Source of the DNA: Eretmocerus hayati | Taxonomy: Eukaryota; Arthropoda; Insecta; Hymenoptera; Aphelinidae | Reading direction: 5' to 3' | Assembly (NCBI GenBank): GCA_029851415.1 | Contig: CM056744.1 | Location: 56,755,797 to 56,819,796 of the forward strand | Length of the DNA: 64,000 nucleotides | Shown: piece after piece, positions 23,854 through 35,378 of the stretch | How the letters are laid out: each line of letters begins with the position of its first letter | How positions within the stretch are numbered: position 1 is the first letter of the stretch | Notes under the pieces: model-generated | The model's database searches: none | Told to the model about the DNA's origin: nothing | The model's input: only the letters and a program-made list of their open reading frames with translations | Position numbers and translations under genes: made by a program

Positions 23854-26709
23854 GTGGGAAGTATGAAGGATCGTCTACTCCATTTCAAGGATAATGTGCT
23901 CACTTCAGCTGTAGAATATGATTTAATTGCCATTGCTGAAACTTGGCTTGATCATACAGTGACAGACAGTGAATTGGAAATTCCTGGGTACACCTTTGTC
24001 AGGCAAGACAGGAACTTTCATTATAGTAATAAAACAAGAGGAGGTGGTCTTATTATATACATCAAGTCAGATGTTCAGTTTACAGTAGTGAATAAGCTGG
24101 CTACTAGCCATGATCTCATAATAGTGAGAATAAGTATTGGTGGACGTAGAATACTAGTTGCTGCAGCTTATCACCCCCCAGTTACAAGCAATCCTACTGA
24201 GTTTACGTCTGCGTATGACACTGTGGCAGATAGATTGCAGGCAGCTACCCAGAAGTATCCTGATGATGAGATTGTGCTGTTGGGAGATTTTAATCTTCCT
24301 GGATATACTTGGGAAAACAACCAGGATTTAGTATATGCTCGTGGGAGGCATAGCAGTGTTGCTGTAAGAGATGGAGTTTCGTCGTTGGAACTTTGTGTCA
24401 ACCAGTTTAATTTATATACACATTTTGGTGTTCCAAATGATGCTGGGAACATTTTGGACTTGGTTTTTACCAACATTGATAATTTGAACTTTCATGTGGG
24501 GGATGATCCAATTATATTCCATGACTGTTATCATGTATCCTATGCTATTTGTATTCCAATTTTGAACACTGATCAAGATTCGTACATTCGCAGCAGCGAG
24601 TATATATTTAACTATAAGTTAGCTGATTATTGTGGGTTAAATGATAAACTACAGGGTGTCGATTGGGGAGACTTTTTTGATTCTGTTAGTAATGTAGATG
24701 AGGCTGTGAATAAGCTCTATACTTTTTTATTTGAAATTATTGCTTGCTATGTTCCTCATTATAAAAGATTCGAGTCTACGTACCCTAAGTGGTTTTCAAA
24801 GGAATTAAAGTCAGAAATCAGGATTAAAAAAGTTCTTCATAAGAGATGGAAAAAATCAGGTAGGGATATTGATAAGCAGAAGTTCAGAGTGCAGAGGAGA
24901 AAGTGCAAGTTTTTGGTTACTAGAGATCGAAAAAATTTCTTTAAGCAAATTGAAGCAGAAATAAAAGACGATAGCAATGCTTTCTGGAAATTAGCTAATC
25001 CATCTAGTCGGAATTCTATACCAGAGAATTTAAGCTATGTGAACAAAACAGCAACAAATGCGAACCAAGGGGTTCAACTATTTTCTGAGTATTTTTCTAC
25101 TTTTTACAAAAAGCATAGTGAGCCTCCTGGGGTAGATTATGAGGAGAATTTCAACTCTGTAGCTGTTTCAAATGTAGAAATTTCGAAAGATGATGTTATG
25201 AGGGAGTTGCAATCTATTGATGAAAAGTTAGGTCTAGGCCCTGATGGTATTCATGCCCTGTTTATAAAGAAATGTTTCAAGAATTTAGTTGATCCGCTAT
25301 GTATTATCTATAACTGGTCGATAAGTTCTGGATCTTTTCCTGCGGTATGGAAGTTTTGTTGGGTGTCTCCTATTCCGAAAGGAGGAGATATGCATAAAAT
25401 AGAGAACTACAGGCCTATTTCGAAAATCTCTCTTTTTGGTAAACTATTGGATAGCATAGTTGAAAGTAAACTCTCATTGCATCTGCACAAATTCATTAGC
25501 TATCAACAACATGGATTCATGCCCAAACGTTCTACAACCACAAATTTAGCATGCTTGACAGAATATATTTTTGAGGCGTTTGAGCATGGATCTCAAGTTG
25601 ATGCTATTTACACGGATATCTCCAAGGCATTTGACTCTGTTTGTCATGACATCTTATTGAGAAAATTGGGAAGTATGGGAATTACGGGCTCACTCCTCCA
25701 CTGGATTGAATCGTACTTGTCAGAAAGGTTGCAAGCAGTGAGAGTAAATGGTGTATCTTCAAATTCGTTTACAGTCCATTCAGGAGTCCCACAGGGGTCT
25801 CACTTAGGAACTTTGTTCTTCAATGTGTTTATAAACGATGCGTTGCGATGTATAAAGTACTCCAAAGCCTTACTTTTTGCCGATGATCTTAAGCTGTTTA
25901 GAAGGGTAGATTCTATTGAAGATGCTAAGCTATTGCAGCTTGATTTAGAGTCCTTGCAAATCTGGATGAATGATAACTTACTGCAATTCAATATCAAAAA
26001 GTGCAATAGTATCTCTTTTACTAAAAGTAGAGTGGAACCGACAATGTTTGAATACTCTTTATGTGGATTAACAATACAGAGAGTAAGTGAAGTTAGAGAC
26101 TTAGGAGTTATTCTTGACAGTAAATTGTCTTTTGATTCACATATCAGTGCAGTTACTAACAAAGCAAATAGAATGCTTGCAATATTAAAGAGGAAATCCA
26201 CAGCCTTTCAAAATCCTGAAACTTTATGTACATTATACTTGGCTTTGGTGAGAACTAATTTAGTGTATGCATCTCCAATTTGGTGGCCTCACACAATTAA
26301 AATGAGGAAACATGTAGAAACCATCCAGCATAAGTTTTTTAGGTTCTTAACGTACTTTGAAGGTTCACCAATGGACTGGAAGTCGCATGAATATACTGAT
26401 ATTGCTAAAAAACACTCGATTTGCTCTATAGAATCATTCTGGTGCTATCAAGATTCTTTATTCCTTTTTAAACTGCTCACCAATTACATTGATAGTCCTG
26501 AGTTACTGGAGAGGATTGCAATAAGGACGCCAGATGTAAGACTGAGGCGAAATGAAGTCTTATTTAAAATAAATTCATCTTTGGGTAGAGAGCCACTAAG
26601 TAGAATGTGTAGAATAGCAAATGAAAATCACAACTGGTTTGAGTATAGTGGTATTTCTATAGCGACCTTCAAATATCGTGCTAGAAATGAACTTTTTGTC
26701 TATGAGTAG
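23854..26709 (+). CDS. LINE ORF2: AP endonuclease and reverse transcriptase
   Basis: About 951 codons from 23854; the first in-frame ATG is 23863, and the frame is open upstream to the shift site. N-terminal AP-type endonuclease: ETWLDHTVTDSE (about residue 29), GGGLIIYIKSDV, VLLGDFNLPGY (about 142), ILDLVFTN (about 200) and a D-x-x-H motif near 230 where other clades have SDH. Reverse transcriptase: NYRPISKISLFGKLLDS, motif A YTDISKAFD (about 587), motif B GVPQGSHLG (about 644), catalytic FADD (about 673). The C-terminal region carries the usual thumb-like YASPIWWPH block. The enzyme nicks target DNA and primes cDNA synthesis from the nick. Length is normal for the family and no stops interrupt it. 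Confidence 0.93.
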   Translation: MGSMKDRLLHFKDNVLTSAVEYDLIAIAETWLDHTVTDSELEIPGYTFVRQDRNFHYSNKTRGGGLIIYIKSDVQFTVVNKLATSHDLIIVRISIGGRRILVAAAYHPPVTSNPTEFTSAYDTVADRLQAATQKYPDDEIVLLGDFNLPGYTWENNQDLVYARGRHSSVAVRDGVSSLELCVNQFNLYTHFGVPNDAGNILDLVFTNIDNLNFHVGDDPIIFHDCYHVSYAICIPILNTDQDSYIRSSEYIFNYKLADYCGLNDKLQGVDWGDFFDSVSNVDEAVNKLYTFLFEIIACYVPHYKRFESTYPKWFSKELKSEIRIKKVLHKRWKKSGRDIDKQKFRVQRRKCKFLVTRDRKNFFKQIEAEIKDDSNAFWKLANPSSRNSIPENLSYVNKTATNANQGVQLFSEYFSTFYKKHSEPPGVDYEENFNSVAVSNVEISKDDVMRELQSIDEKLGLGPDGIHALFIKKCFKNLVDPLCIIYNWSISSGSFPAVWKFCWVSPIPKGGDMHKIENYRPISKISLFGKLLDSIVESKLSLHLHKFISYQQHGFMPKRSTTTNLACLTEYIFEAFEHGSQVDAIYTDISKAFDSVCHDILLRKLGSMGITGSLLHWIESYLSERLQAVRVNGVSSNSFTVHSGVPQGSHLGTLFFNVFINDALRCIKYSKALLFADDLKLFRRVDSIEDAKLLQLDLESLQIWMNDNLLQFNIKKCNSISFTKSRVEPTMFEYSLCGLTIQRVSEVRDLGVILDSKLSFDSHISAVTNKANRMLAILKRKSTAFQNPETLCTLYLALVRTNLVYASPIWWPHTIKMRKHVETIQHKFFRFLTYFEGSPMDWKSHEYTDIAKKHSICSIESFWCYQDSLFLFKLLTNYIDSPELLERIAIRTPDVRLRRNEVLFKINSSLGREPLSRMCRIANENHNWFEYSGISIATFKYRARNELFVYE

Positions 26710-26917
26710 AAGATCTCTATTATGATGTTGCCGCATGAGAATATATTTATTTTTTCCATTGATATGATGAAGTACTATTACAGGTTGTTTTCAATGCATG
26801 TTGGTTATATGAATTTCCAACATGTAAATTATAGATTTAGTTGCTGATATATCTTGGTTTACACCAATTCAATATTATTGTAAGATTATTACATAAAGGT
26901 CTGAGTGACCGTTGATT

Positions 26918-26951
26918 GAAATAAAATAAAATAAAATAAAATAAAATAAAA
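26918..26951 (+). repeat. AAAAT simple-repeat tail of the LINE
   Basis: About seven AAAAT units end the LINE. Such short tandem tails are the usual 3' terminus of CR1/Jockey-type elements. Confidence 0.9.
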
Positions 26952-28690
26952 TGGGTGCGAGCAAATGGACGAAATGCTATTTAAAGCAGGATCACTGATG
27001 ACATCATCATTTGTCACTGTGAGATAGAGATAAACCATCAATTATGATGAGAACAATTATCTCAACATATACAAGCTACCCACACATCTTCTGCAACTCT
27101 TCATCCCATATCTGTAGGTGAGATTCTATCCTCAACTAGATGGCGATTGTAGGATTCTGTAGACACGAGTCGTACACATTACTTCTCCAAGTCAAACCAA
27201 TTGGCGGGAATGGGTTTTCATCCAGTTCTTGAATATTTCAATCTACATATTAGGTACATGACAATGGTCATCAAGAATGGCGATTGCATAGACATTCTTA
27301 AGCGTTCGTTGACAGTATTTGTAATGAAACAAAGAGACATCTCTTGATCTTGAGCGTATGTTTGTGCAGCATCTGTATACCCAGGCTATGTTCAAGGTCC
27401 TTCCTTGATGGACGTATTGGATAACCAATCAATGGGATTCTGATATGAGTAACAGTATCAATTGAACCTCCTATGAGAGCTTGGAGTATTTCAGCCATCA
27501 GACTAAGTAAAACATTAGGTAACCATACAATCCTTTGGATGGAAACGAAGTAGAGTTTTGGGGATCATAACTTTCAGATTTCAACTTAATATGACCATGA
27601 ACAGACAACTTTTCTAAGAGAATATTCACAAGAATCGAATGGAAAAATTCCTCATCAAACAAAATTATATTAGAGACTTTGCTGTGAAACTCTGCATTGG
27701 TTTCTCGTCTCACTTTTGAACCCTCCATACAGTTATGAATCCTCCATCTACCCCACGTGGAATCCTGGTTTGTTTTGTTGAAGCTGATCTCATCAAATTC
27801 TTCATTGAGGATGAGATGAACGAATCCAAAGGAAGATTAGTTTTCAGAGAAAATGACTATTACCGTGCACTAATATTTCCATTTAATATAGAAAAGTTTT
27901 GTTTGAACCGAGGTTGTCAGTCCTACCAATTTGAACAATGAATTAGTTCTGAACTAATGAAAGCACACTGTGAATACACTTTACATTGTTCATTCTACTC
28001 AGATGACAACTGTTGAGTTGAGAACAAAATTAGGTGATACTCGCTGGCTCTTGTTTCAGATCAGACATGAGATGATACTTCTCACTCAGAGGTCTTTCTA
28101 GCCCTGTTCTTCAAGGAAACTACAATAAATTTACTACTAAGCTATTGGTAGGAGATTTCAGGAAACATAACTCTACTGTGAGGAATCCCATGAAATTTTT
28201 CAGGAACCCAGATGGAACGTGATTGAATCCTCAGAGAAAAAGGAAACTTGTGAGACATTCGAACAATACGCTGATTTCTCACTTGTCTCCAATTTGGAGT
28301 AACCAAACGTCCCTCTTTTTCGAATGCTATTTTTTTGAGCCTCTGATGGTAAGTTTAGCGTGAGTTCTGAAAAGAGTTTTTCAACGAGATTCTGTATTAT
28401 CTCCAAGCGGTATCTTTGGATATTACCTTATTTAATTTATGACCTAGTTTAGGTTATAACCTGAAAACATCTGGGATTTCCTGTAAAAAATTTATCTGTG
28501 AGTGAGTAAAAGTTCTTCCAATTTGTACAAGTTCCAGAATCTTTCCATCCTTTTGTCTGCAAAAAACTATACTGAATATCATTGAATGTTTTTGAAGTAT
28601 TTCAGAAGAATGAGACTACAGTAAGAGACCCCGGGCAATCTGCCAAGAATCCAGATAGAATGTACCTATTTAGTAATCAACCTGAGATAT
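26952..28690. other. element Y interior, no gene recognised
   Basis: 1.7 kb of AT-rich sequence. Frames of 60-76 codons at 27243-27941 show no motif, and I cannot tell whether they are remnants of a transposase. Nothing else is visible. Confidence 0.45.
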
Positions 28691-29146
28691 TTTAGAAATA
28701 TTGTCAGAAATCTTTTATGAAAGATTCCAAAAATCTTTCACCAAAGATTCCAGAGATATTTCCAACCACAGACATAGTATTGCCAGGAATCTTTCATGAG
28801 ATATTTCAGAAATATTTCATGGATGATTCCAGGAATATTCCCGACCGCGGACATAACTATATTCCCGAGAGGTTTCAATGAAATCTTCCAGAGATCTTTC
28901 ATTGAAAGATTCCTGGAAGATTCCTGGCAATGTTACAGAAACGTTCCAGTGCAATATTTCAATGTAATATTTCTGGAAGATTTCTGCAAGATTCCCTGGA
29001 ATCTTCCCATGAAAGCTTCCAGGAAGATTCCCAGCCGCGGACATAACTATATTCCAGGAATATTCCAGAGTAATATTTTTGGAATATTCCAATCTTTCAA
29101 TGTAATATTCCTGGAATATTCCTGAAAGATTCCCATGCTGTGTGGG
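28691..29146. repeat. right subterminal array and terminus of element Y
   Basis: Same word content as 20348-21640 (GGAATATTCC, GAAAGATTCC, GCAATATTTC). Two sites read CGGACATAACTATATTCC, about 190 bp apart. Ends TGCTGTGTGGG at 29146. Overlapping frames on both strands are repeat by-products. Confidence 0.7.
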
Positions 29147-29629
29147 ATGGTAAGTTATAGTATCGATCACCGAATCGATGGAGGTGAGATTATCAACTTG
29201 CCTCTTCATTATTCTTTGAGGCGAGAATGACCCGGAGTTTCCCACAAGCACTGAAACAAACTTGGCTAGTAATTGGTAGGTCAATCGAAATTCGTCTGCA
29301 ACACCCAGCTAGATTTTTCACCTGCTTTGTGATGTAGCCACATCAAAGCTTCGCTCTCTATTTCTTCCCGTAACATATCATATTGACATAAATATTGGTA
29401 TTCTACTCCGCGCGGCAACCAGAGGAATATATAGTGTGAATAATCCACTTCTCTTGAAGGTTGAGTTATTTGGAATATTTTGGAGTCAGATTAGTATATT
29501 GTTAGTTCTGTTTTACTGTCGATTTATCCCATCTTCAGCAGCTTCATTTTCCGCAATCACCCTTTGGGTCTGCGGTAAAATCACCTGGCGTTTAATATTT
29601 TCATTGTGGCGAGTTTCGCGACCAAGTCA
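29147..29629. other. element A interior, no gene recognised
   Basis: Short frames only. Nothing else is visible before the duplication at 29630. Confidence 0.4.
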
Positions 29630-29886
29630 TATCGAAAAACACTGATTTCCGTGAGCGAGATGATTCACCCCAGCAGATACTCCAGTCACACTCTTTTATG
29701 AGCACTGTTTTGGCCATCACCTGCACTAATATATCCACGCTATTCAGCGTTCTATCAAGAAACACCGGTTTGATTTTCGTAAGCGAGATGATACACCCTA
29801 GCAGATACTCCAGTCACACTCTTCTATGAGCACTGTTCTGGCCATCATCTGCACTAATATATCCACGCTATATAGCGTTCTGTGTA
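29630..29886 (+). repeat. two-copy tandem duplication, about 129 bp
   Basis: The block containing GCGAGATGAT(T/A)CACCC, AGCAGATACTCCAGTCACAC, GAGCACTGTT and ATATATCCACGCTAT occurs at 29653 and again 129 bp later. Identity is high, so the duplication is fairly recent. Confidence 0.85.
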
Positions 29887-31324
29887 TCCTAAAGGAACAG
29901 CGACTGACTCAAGTCACCAGTCTTGAGTTCAACTCGATACCTCAAGCATCTCAGTGAGCTGACTCATTAACGACTTACAGAGCTGGGAAAATCGTCCGTA
30001 AAGTGGATTTTCTATACTATTAGTACCTGAGGAATTTGCGAGAGGGACATGGACTATCCACCGATATATTTTCTGCCGCTTTATTGTATCATTTTGTTCG
30101 TATAAATTTTTTCCGAACTTTGACGCAACTAATGCATCCAAATTATCATTGGGTCCCACAAAAACCAGATGAGCTTGCTTCCCATTTCATTATTGATGAG
30201 CGAGGTAATCAATCGTTTGAATCCCACGTCCATTCAATTTCCGGTAAACTAATATCTCATGAGTCAATTTCACTCAATGAAACGAAATGTATCTATCCGA
30301 GGCAGTAATTAGGGATTTATGAACCTCCTTTCGTCCATACAAGTGACTCTTACAGGAGTTTTGGAGGGATATCGTGCTCTATTCAGTACCAAAATGAATC
30401 AGATTGCATCGAATTCATGGACTGTGTTATATATGAGGTTGTACGCATGAGTGTTCTTTTAGTCTCGATAACTTTTTTTCATTTAATCAACGAGTGACTA
30501 TGGCTTTTAAATATTTTGATGTGAGAAGCTGTCTATCAATTTGTGATCTCGTATTGTAAGAGCATGAATAGTTCCGCGTAATCAAAACAATCAACTACGA
30601 TCAACTACAATATACCCCGGGAAAATTCGAATAGGTCTTCGTCATTCGATTTATGAGATATATTTTTGTCCTCAGTTTTTGTTTATAACTTCTATCAAAA
30701 TTATTCTGGATATTGACGAATTATAAGCAACTCAAATAATTGTATGATGAAGTATTTCGTCAGAAACAAATGCCCTTTCAAAAGCGAAATTATCATATTA
30801 CACCATCCGCTGTTGATAATCCTAATGGTTCCTCTTTCATTATTCGTAAGATACATTTTCGATCTTGCCTCCAGTTCGCTAGAGTCAGTACTCGATCATA
30901 ACGCTCTGGCAACTTTTTTGCATAGCCTCAACCATATTGACTCCCGCGCTCATATCTACATAACACGTTCTGATTCAATTTACTGCCCGCTATGATACAA
31001 TATCAATTCAGAACAAGTATGGGCCCGACCACGTGAGAGATGCAGTTCATTCCCTTAGCATTGTTATTTTCTCAATGATGTCTCCCAGTATTAATTCATA
31101 ACACTATTTTCTCAGCATGAATTATACTATTTCTATACCCCATCCAATATGGGTTCTCCAGCCACAAGCTCTAAACCCTAGTGGATCAAAGCCACAATAA
31201 TCTTCCAAGTGTGTGAATCTCAACCATTTGAACAATTGAAGAAAATCTGTGCCTCTGACCACAATACTTGCTGGTATAGCGGTTGAAGTCCCTTGAGAAA
31301 TCACAGAGTTTGTGTGTTCTGGCA
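29887..31324. other. element A interior, no gene recognised
   Basis: Short frames on both strands without motifs. In element orientation pol should follow gag here, but no protease, RT or integrase signature is present. Confidence 0.5.
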
Positions 31325-31672
31325 ACATTGCTCTGTTACAGTACGTTCTAATCGCACAAACAATCTAACTGATGAGTGAGTGGGTTCTAACCACGTTACT
31401 CTGTTTCAGTGAGTTCTAACCTTCCTAATAATCTGATTTGAGAGTGAGTGGGTTCTACCCACATTGCTCTCTGTTTCAAAATGGGTTCTGACCTTCCTAT
31501 AATCTGACTCAAGAGTAAGTGGGTTCTAACCACATTTTTCTCTGTTCTATCAAGCTCTAACCTTCTAAATAATCCAACTGATGAGTGAGTGGGTTCTAAC
31601 CACATTACTCTTTTTCATCGTGGGTTCTAACCACTCCGATAATTGCCCAAAATATGCGTAGTTTCTAACCAC
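31325..31672 (+). repeat. about 60-65 bp tandem repeat, 5-6 units
   Basis: Units built on GAGTGAGTGGGTTCTAACCA, an ATTACTCTGTTTC-like spacer and TTCTAACCTTC with CTAATAATC(T/C) repeat head to tail, with considerable drift between units. The frames across it (minus 31396-31605) are translations of the repeat. Confidence 0.8.
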
Positions 31673-31870
31673 ATAATGACTAGGAAGAAGACGTGCTGAT
31701 TTCAGTCTATTTCTAATATCTTCATGGTTTATACATTGTAGATTTCAAGCATTCGAATAATTTCTGAAAGAAGGGATTTTCAGCCATGAGAAAATTAGTC
31801 AGCTGAGGTTTAACAATTGAACTGAGCGCTCTCGACATCCATCTAGTCGATGTGCCCGTCATGATGATGT

Positions 31871-33931
31871 TCATGGGGCGTTACTGAATTTCCTCCACGC
31901 GATTGCCCGTGAGATGATTGCTCTTTTAATTTTGATTGGGAAGTTTGTACCGTCATCATTTAAGTTTTCATTGTTATTCTGACGTCTGGAATCTTTTGAA
32001 TGTCTATGGTTGAGCAGAAAAGCTCGTGGTGGCTTTTTCAGATTGTTTTCGCGATTATCCCTATGATGACTTAGATAAGGGCTCGTGTAGTTGTGGCGAA
32101 AATATCCGCGTCTCTTAGTGTCATTATTCTGATCAGTATCTGAATTATTTCTATAGGGGTTCGTATTTCTATCCTCATAATTGGTCATTCGATTTCCGCC
32201 ATTTTGGTGGTTGTCGTGATGTGGTGCATCAGTTCTAGAGTTGCCTCGCCTGGCGTTATATCTATTCCCTGGCCTATCAGAAGAGGGGTAGTAACGCGCT
32301 GGAATGACCCGCCGCTTTCGTGCTACCTCTATCTGACATTTTGAAATGAAACCTAGTTGAATGGCATCTTCCAAAGAGCGACATTCATTCAAATCGTGTC
32401 CACGTATATGACAATAATTACAAAATTTTGAGTCTCGGATTTTCTTTGAGCAGTCTTCACTACAATGTCCTTGGACGTGACAATAATTACATTCGACCCG
32501 TGTCCGAGAATATTGGGTAGTCGGGATTGACGCCATTTTGGCAACTGATGCGCCTGAACTGTCATACCGACTCATGCTCTGAACTAGCTTTCGCGGTTCG
32601 TTTTGATAAATATTGCCGGAGTCAATTGATTGTATTAATGATCGGCATCCGTTCAAATCGTGACCGTTCTTTCTACAATATCTGCAAAATTTAGCTCCCC
32701 ATTTTTCTGTCAATCCGCGTTCGAGATGTCCTTCCACGTGACAACACCAGCATTCGCTTGATACTAAAGCTCGTTTTACTGATATTGATTCAATTGGTTG
32801 GGATTTATTGACAGTCAGTTCTCTCAACTTTTGTTCGACAAGCGTATCCACGAGTGCCACTATCGTATCTCTACTCATCCCAGGGCTACTCACACTTGAA
32901 AATACCAAACGGGCACTTGTTTTGTTCTCGAAATTTATTGCCTCTGAAATTGCTTCGCGTAAAGTTTTGGGATTCGTTGATCTGACTTGGTGCTCTAATG
33001 CCCCCGAAAGACCGAGAATGAATCGCTGTAGGGCCTCGCTATCCGCGTTGGTTTTATAAGTTTTTCGTTCCCAATTTTTAAGTTTTTGATCCGAGTTATA
33101 GACATTGAGTAGACGGCCATGGAGATTTTGAACGCGTAAGCCGTAATTCCCTGCACTTTCATTTTCTCTTTGCTGTATTAGTTTTAATTCCGATAGTACT
33201 CTGTCTGCACCCCCTACCCCGCTGTATTGGGTAGTCATATCGGCTAATAATCTCTCCACAGATGAGTACTGCGTCAATCTCGCAGTGTAACCCTCGGCTG
33301 CGCGACCCTTGAGTTTACTTGCTAGTGTTGAAAGGACCCACGGTTCTGAGTGTGGACCGTATTGGTCGACCACATATCTGACGGACTGGCAGAAAAGTGC
33401 TAACATGTCTGGATTACCATCGTAAGGAGGAATTTGATTTAAAGCTTGATTAAGCGTTAAGCGAAATTTAGAACCTAGCCGGCGATCTGGGTTAGACTGA
33501 GCGATCGCTCCTCGCGATTCCGAACGGCGAACTCGAACGTTCGAATAGGATTTTCTGTCACCCGTCTCTACTCGACTGTATCTGTCGTATTTTGATGTAT
33601 TTTTCGGGTATTCGTGCGAATCATCGTCACTGTCGGTATTGGAAGTTTCAGTCTCTGTAGAGTACGATCGTTCAGAGTGTCGGTGTTTCTTACTTCGTTT
33701 AGATTCATTGATAAATTCATCCCGACGCGAATGGTTAGATCGGTGCGGTTTTTCATAGATCTGGTCATCAAAGTCAGATTCCTCTGCGCTTTCATTGTCG
33801 TAATGTCTATTTTGTCCACGTGAGCGTCGTTTGGTTCGATTTTCAAACGACGATTTTTCTATATTACGTTTACGTGGCTTTTCGTACTCTCCGGATTGCT
33901 CGATTTGGTTTGATTTCCTTAAATAATGCAT
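31871..33931 (-). CDS. gag: element A Gag, second open segment (capsid and zinc knuckles)
   Basis: 686 codons in the same frame as the 295-codon segment upstream; only one in-frame TAA separates them. Residues 1-150 are charged and Ser/Arg-rich. About 155-350 form a Ty3/Gypsy capsid-like region containing LASKLKGRAAEGY and LQRFILGLSGALEHQVRS. Two paired zinc-knuckle regions follow: near 395-430 the first knuckle lacks the fourth Cys (Leu there) while the next, CRYCRKNGHDLNGC, is complete; near 480-515 two more read CNYCHVQGHCSEDC and CNYCHIRGHDLNEC. The C-terminus is Asn/Arg-rich. It is clearly related to the X-borne gag at 44395-45765. It should form the particle and package RNA. No pol follows. 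Confidence 0.85.
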   Translation of the reverse strand: MHYLRKSNQIEQSGEYEKPRKRNIEKSSFENRTKRRSRGQNRHYDNESAEESDFDDQIYEKPHRSNHSRRDEFINESKRSKKHRHSERSYSTETETSNTDSDDDSHEYPKNTSKYDRYSRVETGDRKSYSNVRVRRSESRGAIAQSNPDRRLGSKFRLTLNQALNQIPPYDGNPDMLALFCQSVRYVVDQYGPHSEPWVLSTLASKLKGRAAEGYTARLTQYSSVERLLADMTTQYSGVGGADRVLSELKLIQQRENESAGNYGLRVQNLHGRLLNVYNSDQKLKNWERKTYKTNADSEALQRFILGLSGALEHQVRSTNPKTLREAISEAINFENKTSARLVFSSVSSPGMSRDTIVALVDTLVEQKLRELTVNKSQPIESISVKRALVSSECWCCHVEGHLERGLTEKWGAKFCRYCRKNGHDLNGCRSLIQSIDSGNIYQNEPRKLVQSMSRYDSSGASVAKMASIPTTQYSRTRVECNYCHVQGHCSEDCSKKIRDSKFCNYCHIRGHDLNECRSLEDAIQLGFISKCQIEVARKRRVIPARYYPSSDRPGNRYNARRGNSRTDAPHHDNHQNGGNRMTNYEDRNTNPYRNNSDTDQNNDTKRRGYFRHNYTSPYLSHHRDNRENNLKKPPRAFLLNHRHSKDSRRQNNNENLNDDGTNFPIKIKRAIISRAIAWRKFSNAP

Positions 33932-33985
33932 CTCAGCGTCAAGGCTCCCGGTGAGCGGTCGGCCGGCGGTCTTATTAGGTTTTGA

Positions 33986-34873
33986 TTAATGCATCTCCGC
34001 ATCTTGACTGTTAGGAAGTCGTTGGCGGGCAATCTTTCGCGTTTCCGCATCGGCGCCCTCGGTGAGCTGATCACGGAACATAGGCCCACTTATCCTATGC
34101 AATTCAGTACCGACCCTATGCGGCCGATTCCTGAAGCGCGACCCTATGTCCTCATGCATGGAGCAAGGGTCCTGGCCATCATACCTCTGCGACTCAGCAT
34201 CTTGGCCCCCGAATGGCCGTTGGCTGGAACTATAATCAAACCGCCTTTGCAATCCATCATCACTGACGAGAGGCCGCGGGTATTCTCCCGGCATTGTATA
34301 CTCAGTTAAGCCCGTAGATTTTTCGGTACTATTATCATTAGAGTTTCGCGTATCTGCGTCACGTTTGTTAAGTATTTCTTTATTTTGTATCTGTCCGTCG
34401 TATCGAGAGGATTCCGCGAACATCCGTTCTGCTCGAAATTGATCATAATCATTATTGTCAGGTATATCCCCCACTTTTACACGCGCTCCGTTCGAATTCT
34501 GTGTTTGTTCCAGAAATTCTCTCAAATCCATCAATACCGTTATTTCCCCGTCATCGAAGTACTCAGATTCTGTCGTAAGCATTCGACTCAGATCGCGAAG
34601 AGCAATTTCCATATGTAACCATCCCGGCTGCTGCAGACCCACATCTGCGTTCATAAGCGCTAGCATGATCTTCTTGGCCCTAGGGTCGCCCTTCATTGAC
34701 CGTTTCCCAAAGCGTTTTTCCATGTGCGCGACGCCATTTACATTGGCGCTAGTTGGGGTACTGGAGGCTTCGGCGCCTCGTCCAGCTTCATTGTCCGAGT
34801 TATTCTCAATCGAGCCATCGGAAATATTTCCGATTGTATCATGGTATTCATTATCTCTTCGATTACTTGCCAT
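33986..34873 (-). CDS. gag: element A Gag, first open segment
   Basis: 295 codons starting MASNRRDNEYHD, ending at TAA 33988-33986. The frame is the same as the 686-codon segment, 18 codons further on, so the two together with the stop span 1001 codons including the final stop. The residues just before the stop (DAEMH) recur just before the second segment becomes Gag-like, with TAT where the stop is TAA, which points to a small duplication. Composition is polar and acidic, with a possible structured part near residues 50-125. It may be a matrix-like N-terminal domain; no family is recognised. Start chosen as the first ATG about 0.5 kb downstream of the PBS. Confidence 0.7.
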   Translation of the reverse strand: MASNRRDNEYHDTIGNISDGSIENNSDNEAGRGAEASSTPTSANVNGVAHMEKRFGKRSMKGDPRAKKIMLALMNADVGLQQPGWLHMEIALRDLSRMLTTESEYFDDGEITVLMDLREFLEQTQNSNGARVKVGDIPDNNDYDQFRAERMFAESSRYDGQIQNKEILNKRDADTRNSNDNSTEKSTGLTEYTMPGEYPRPLVSDDGLQRRFDYSSSQRPFGGQDAESQRYDGQDPCSMHEDIGSRFRNRPHRVGTELHRISGPMFRDQLTEGADAETRKIARQRLPNSQDAEMH

Positions 34874-35378
34874 CTTATTATTTGCGTTTGAAAATTTGTA
34901 TAGATTTATAGCTGCTAATTTCTGACGCGTTAATCAAAGAGTACAAGTCTGGGCCAAATTAAAAATTTTTGCGAGTTCGAAAAGTATCACTACTGGGCAC
35001 CTGCTGTCTGCGGGTGAGCTCGGCTCGAGCTATCGTGTATAGTAAAATATTATCACCTTGGATTATTGGCTTGAACAGAGTTCAATTATGATCTGCGTTT
35101 TTTTCATGAATATGCTCTGATGTCTGTTCGATTATATTTGGCTTCTAGAAAAATTTTTGAAAATCAAGTCTGTGCCTCGCGACTCTCCCCACGAGGGACA
35201 AAAATTGGGATAATAATAAGATTACTTACCCAGATGCTGCATAGAGCATGAAGCAGGTAAACCAGATGAACATCCTTCCTGTCTTTCCTCCTTGTCAGTA
35301 GCAGCTGGATACGGTTGAACCAGGTAAAGCGCGACGCGGTTGACGCGGTGAAAAATTTTCCGAATTTTTCCACGCAGT

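Larger units (their letters stand above)
22018..26951 (+). mobile_element. full-length LINE with two open ORFs (Jockey/CR1 type)
   Basis: A non-LTR retrotransposon with a probable leader containing repeated TCAGTGCC words (22035-22075), ORF1 (22715-23812), ORF2 (from a shift site at 23803-23809 to 26709), a 3' UTR and a simple tail of AAAAT units (26918-26951). Both ORFs are free of stops, so the copy is young or was recently active. The 5' boundary is estimated. A simple-repeat tail and an APE-RT architecture are typical of CR1/Jockey-type LINEs. No target duplication was identified. It lies within element Y. Confidence 0.85.
20348..29146. mobile_element. element Y: inverted CCCACACAGCA-ended element holding a LINE
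   Basis: The left end reads CCCACACAGCATGGGAATAT at 20348. The right end, read inward on the minus strand from 29146, is CCCACACAGCATGGGAATCT. Just inside each end lies an array of short hairpin words (20348-21640 and 28691-29146). The two ends are therefore homologous and inverted. No matching target duplication is visible (GC on the left, AT on the right), so it is possible that two separate copies supply the ends. Without the LINE the unit is about 3.9 kb. No transposase is recognised in the remainder. Confidence 0.5.
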
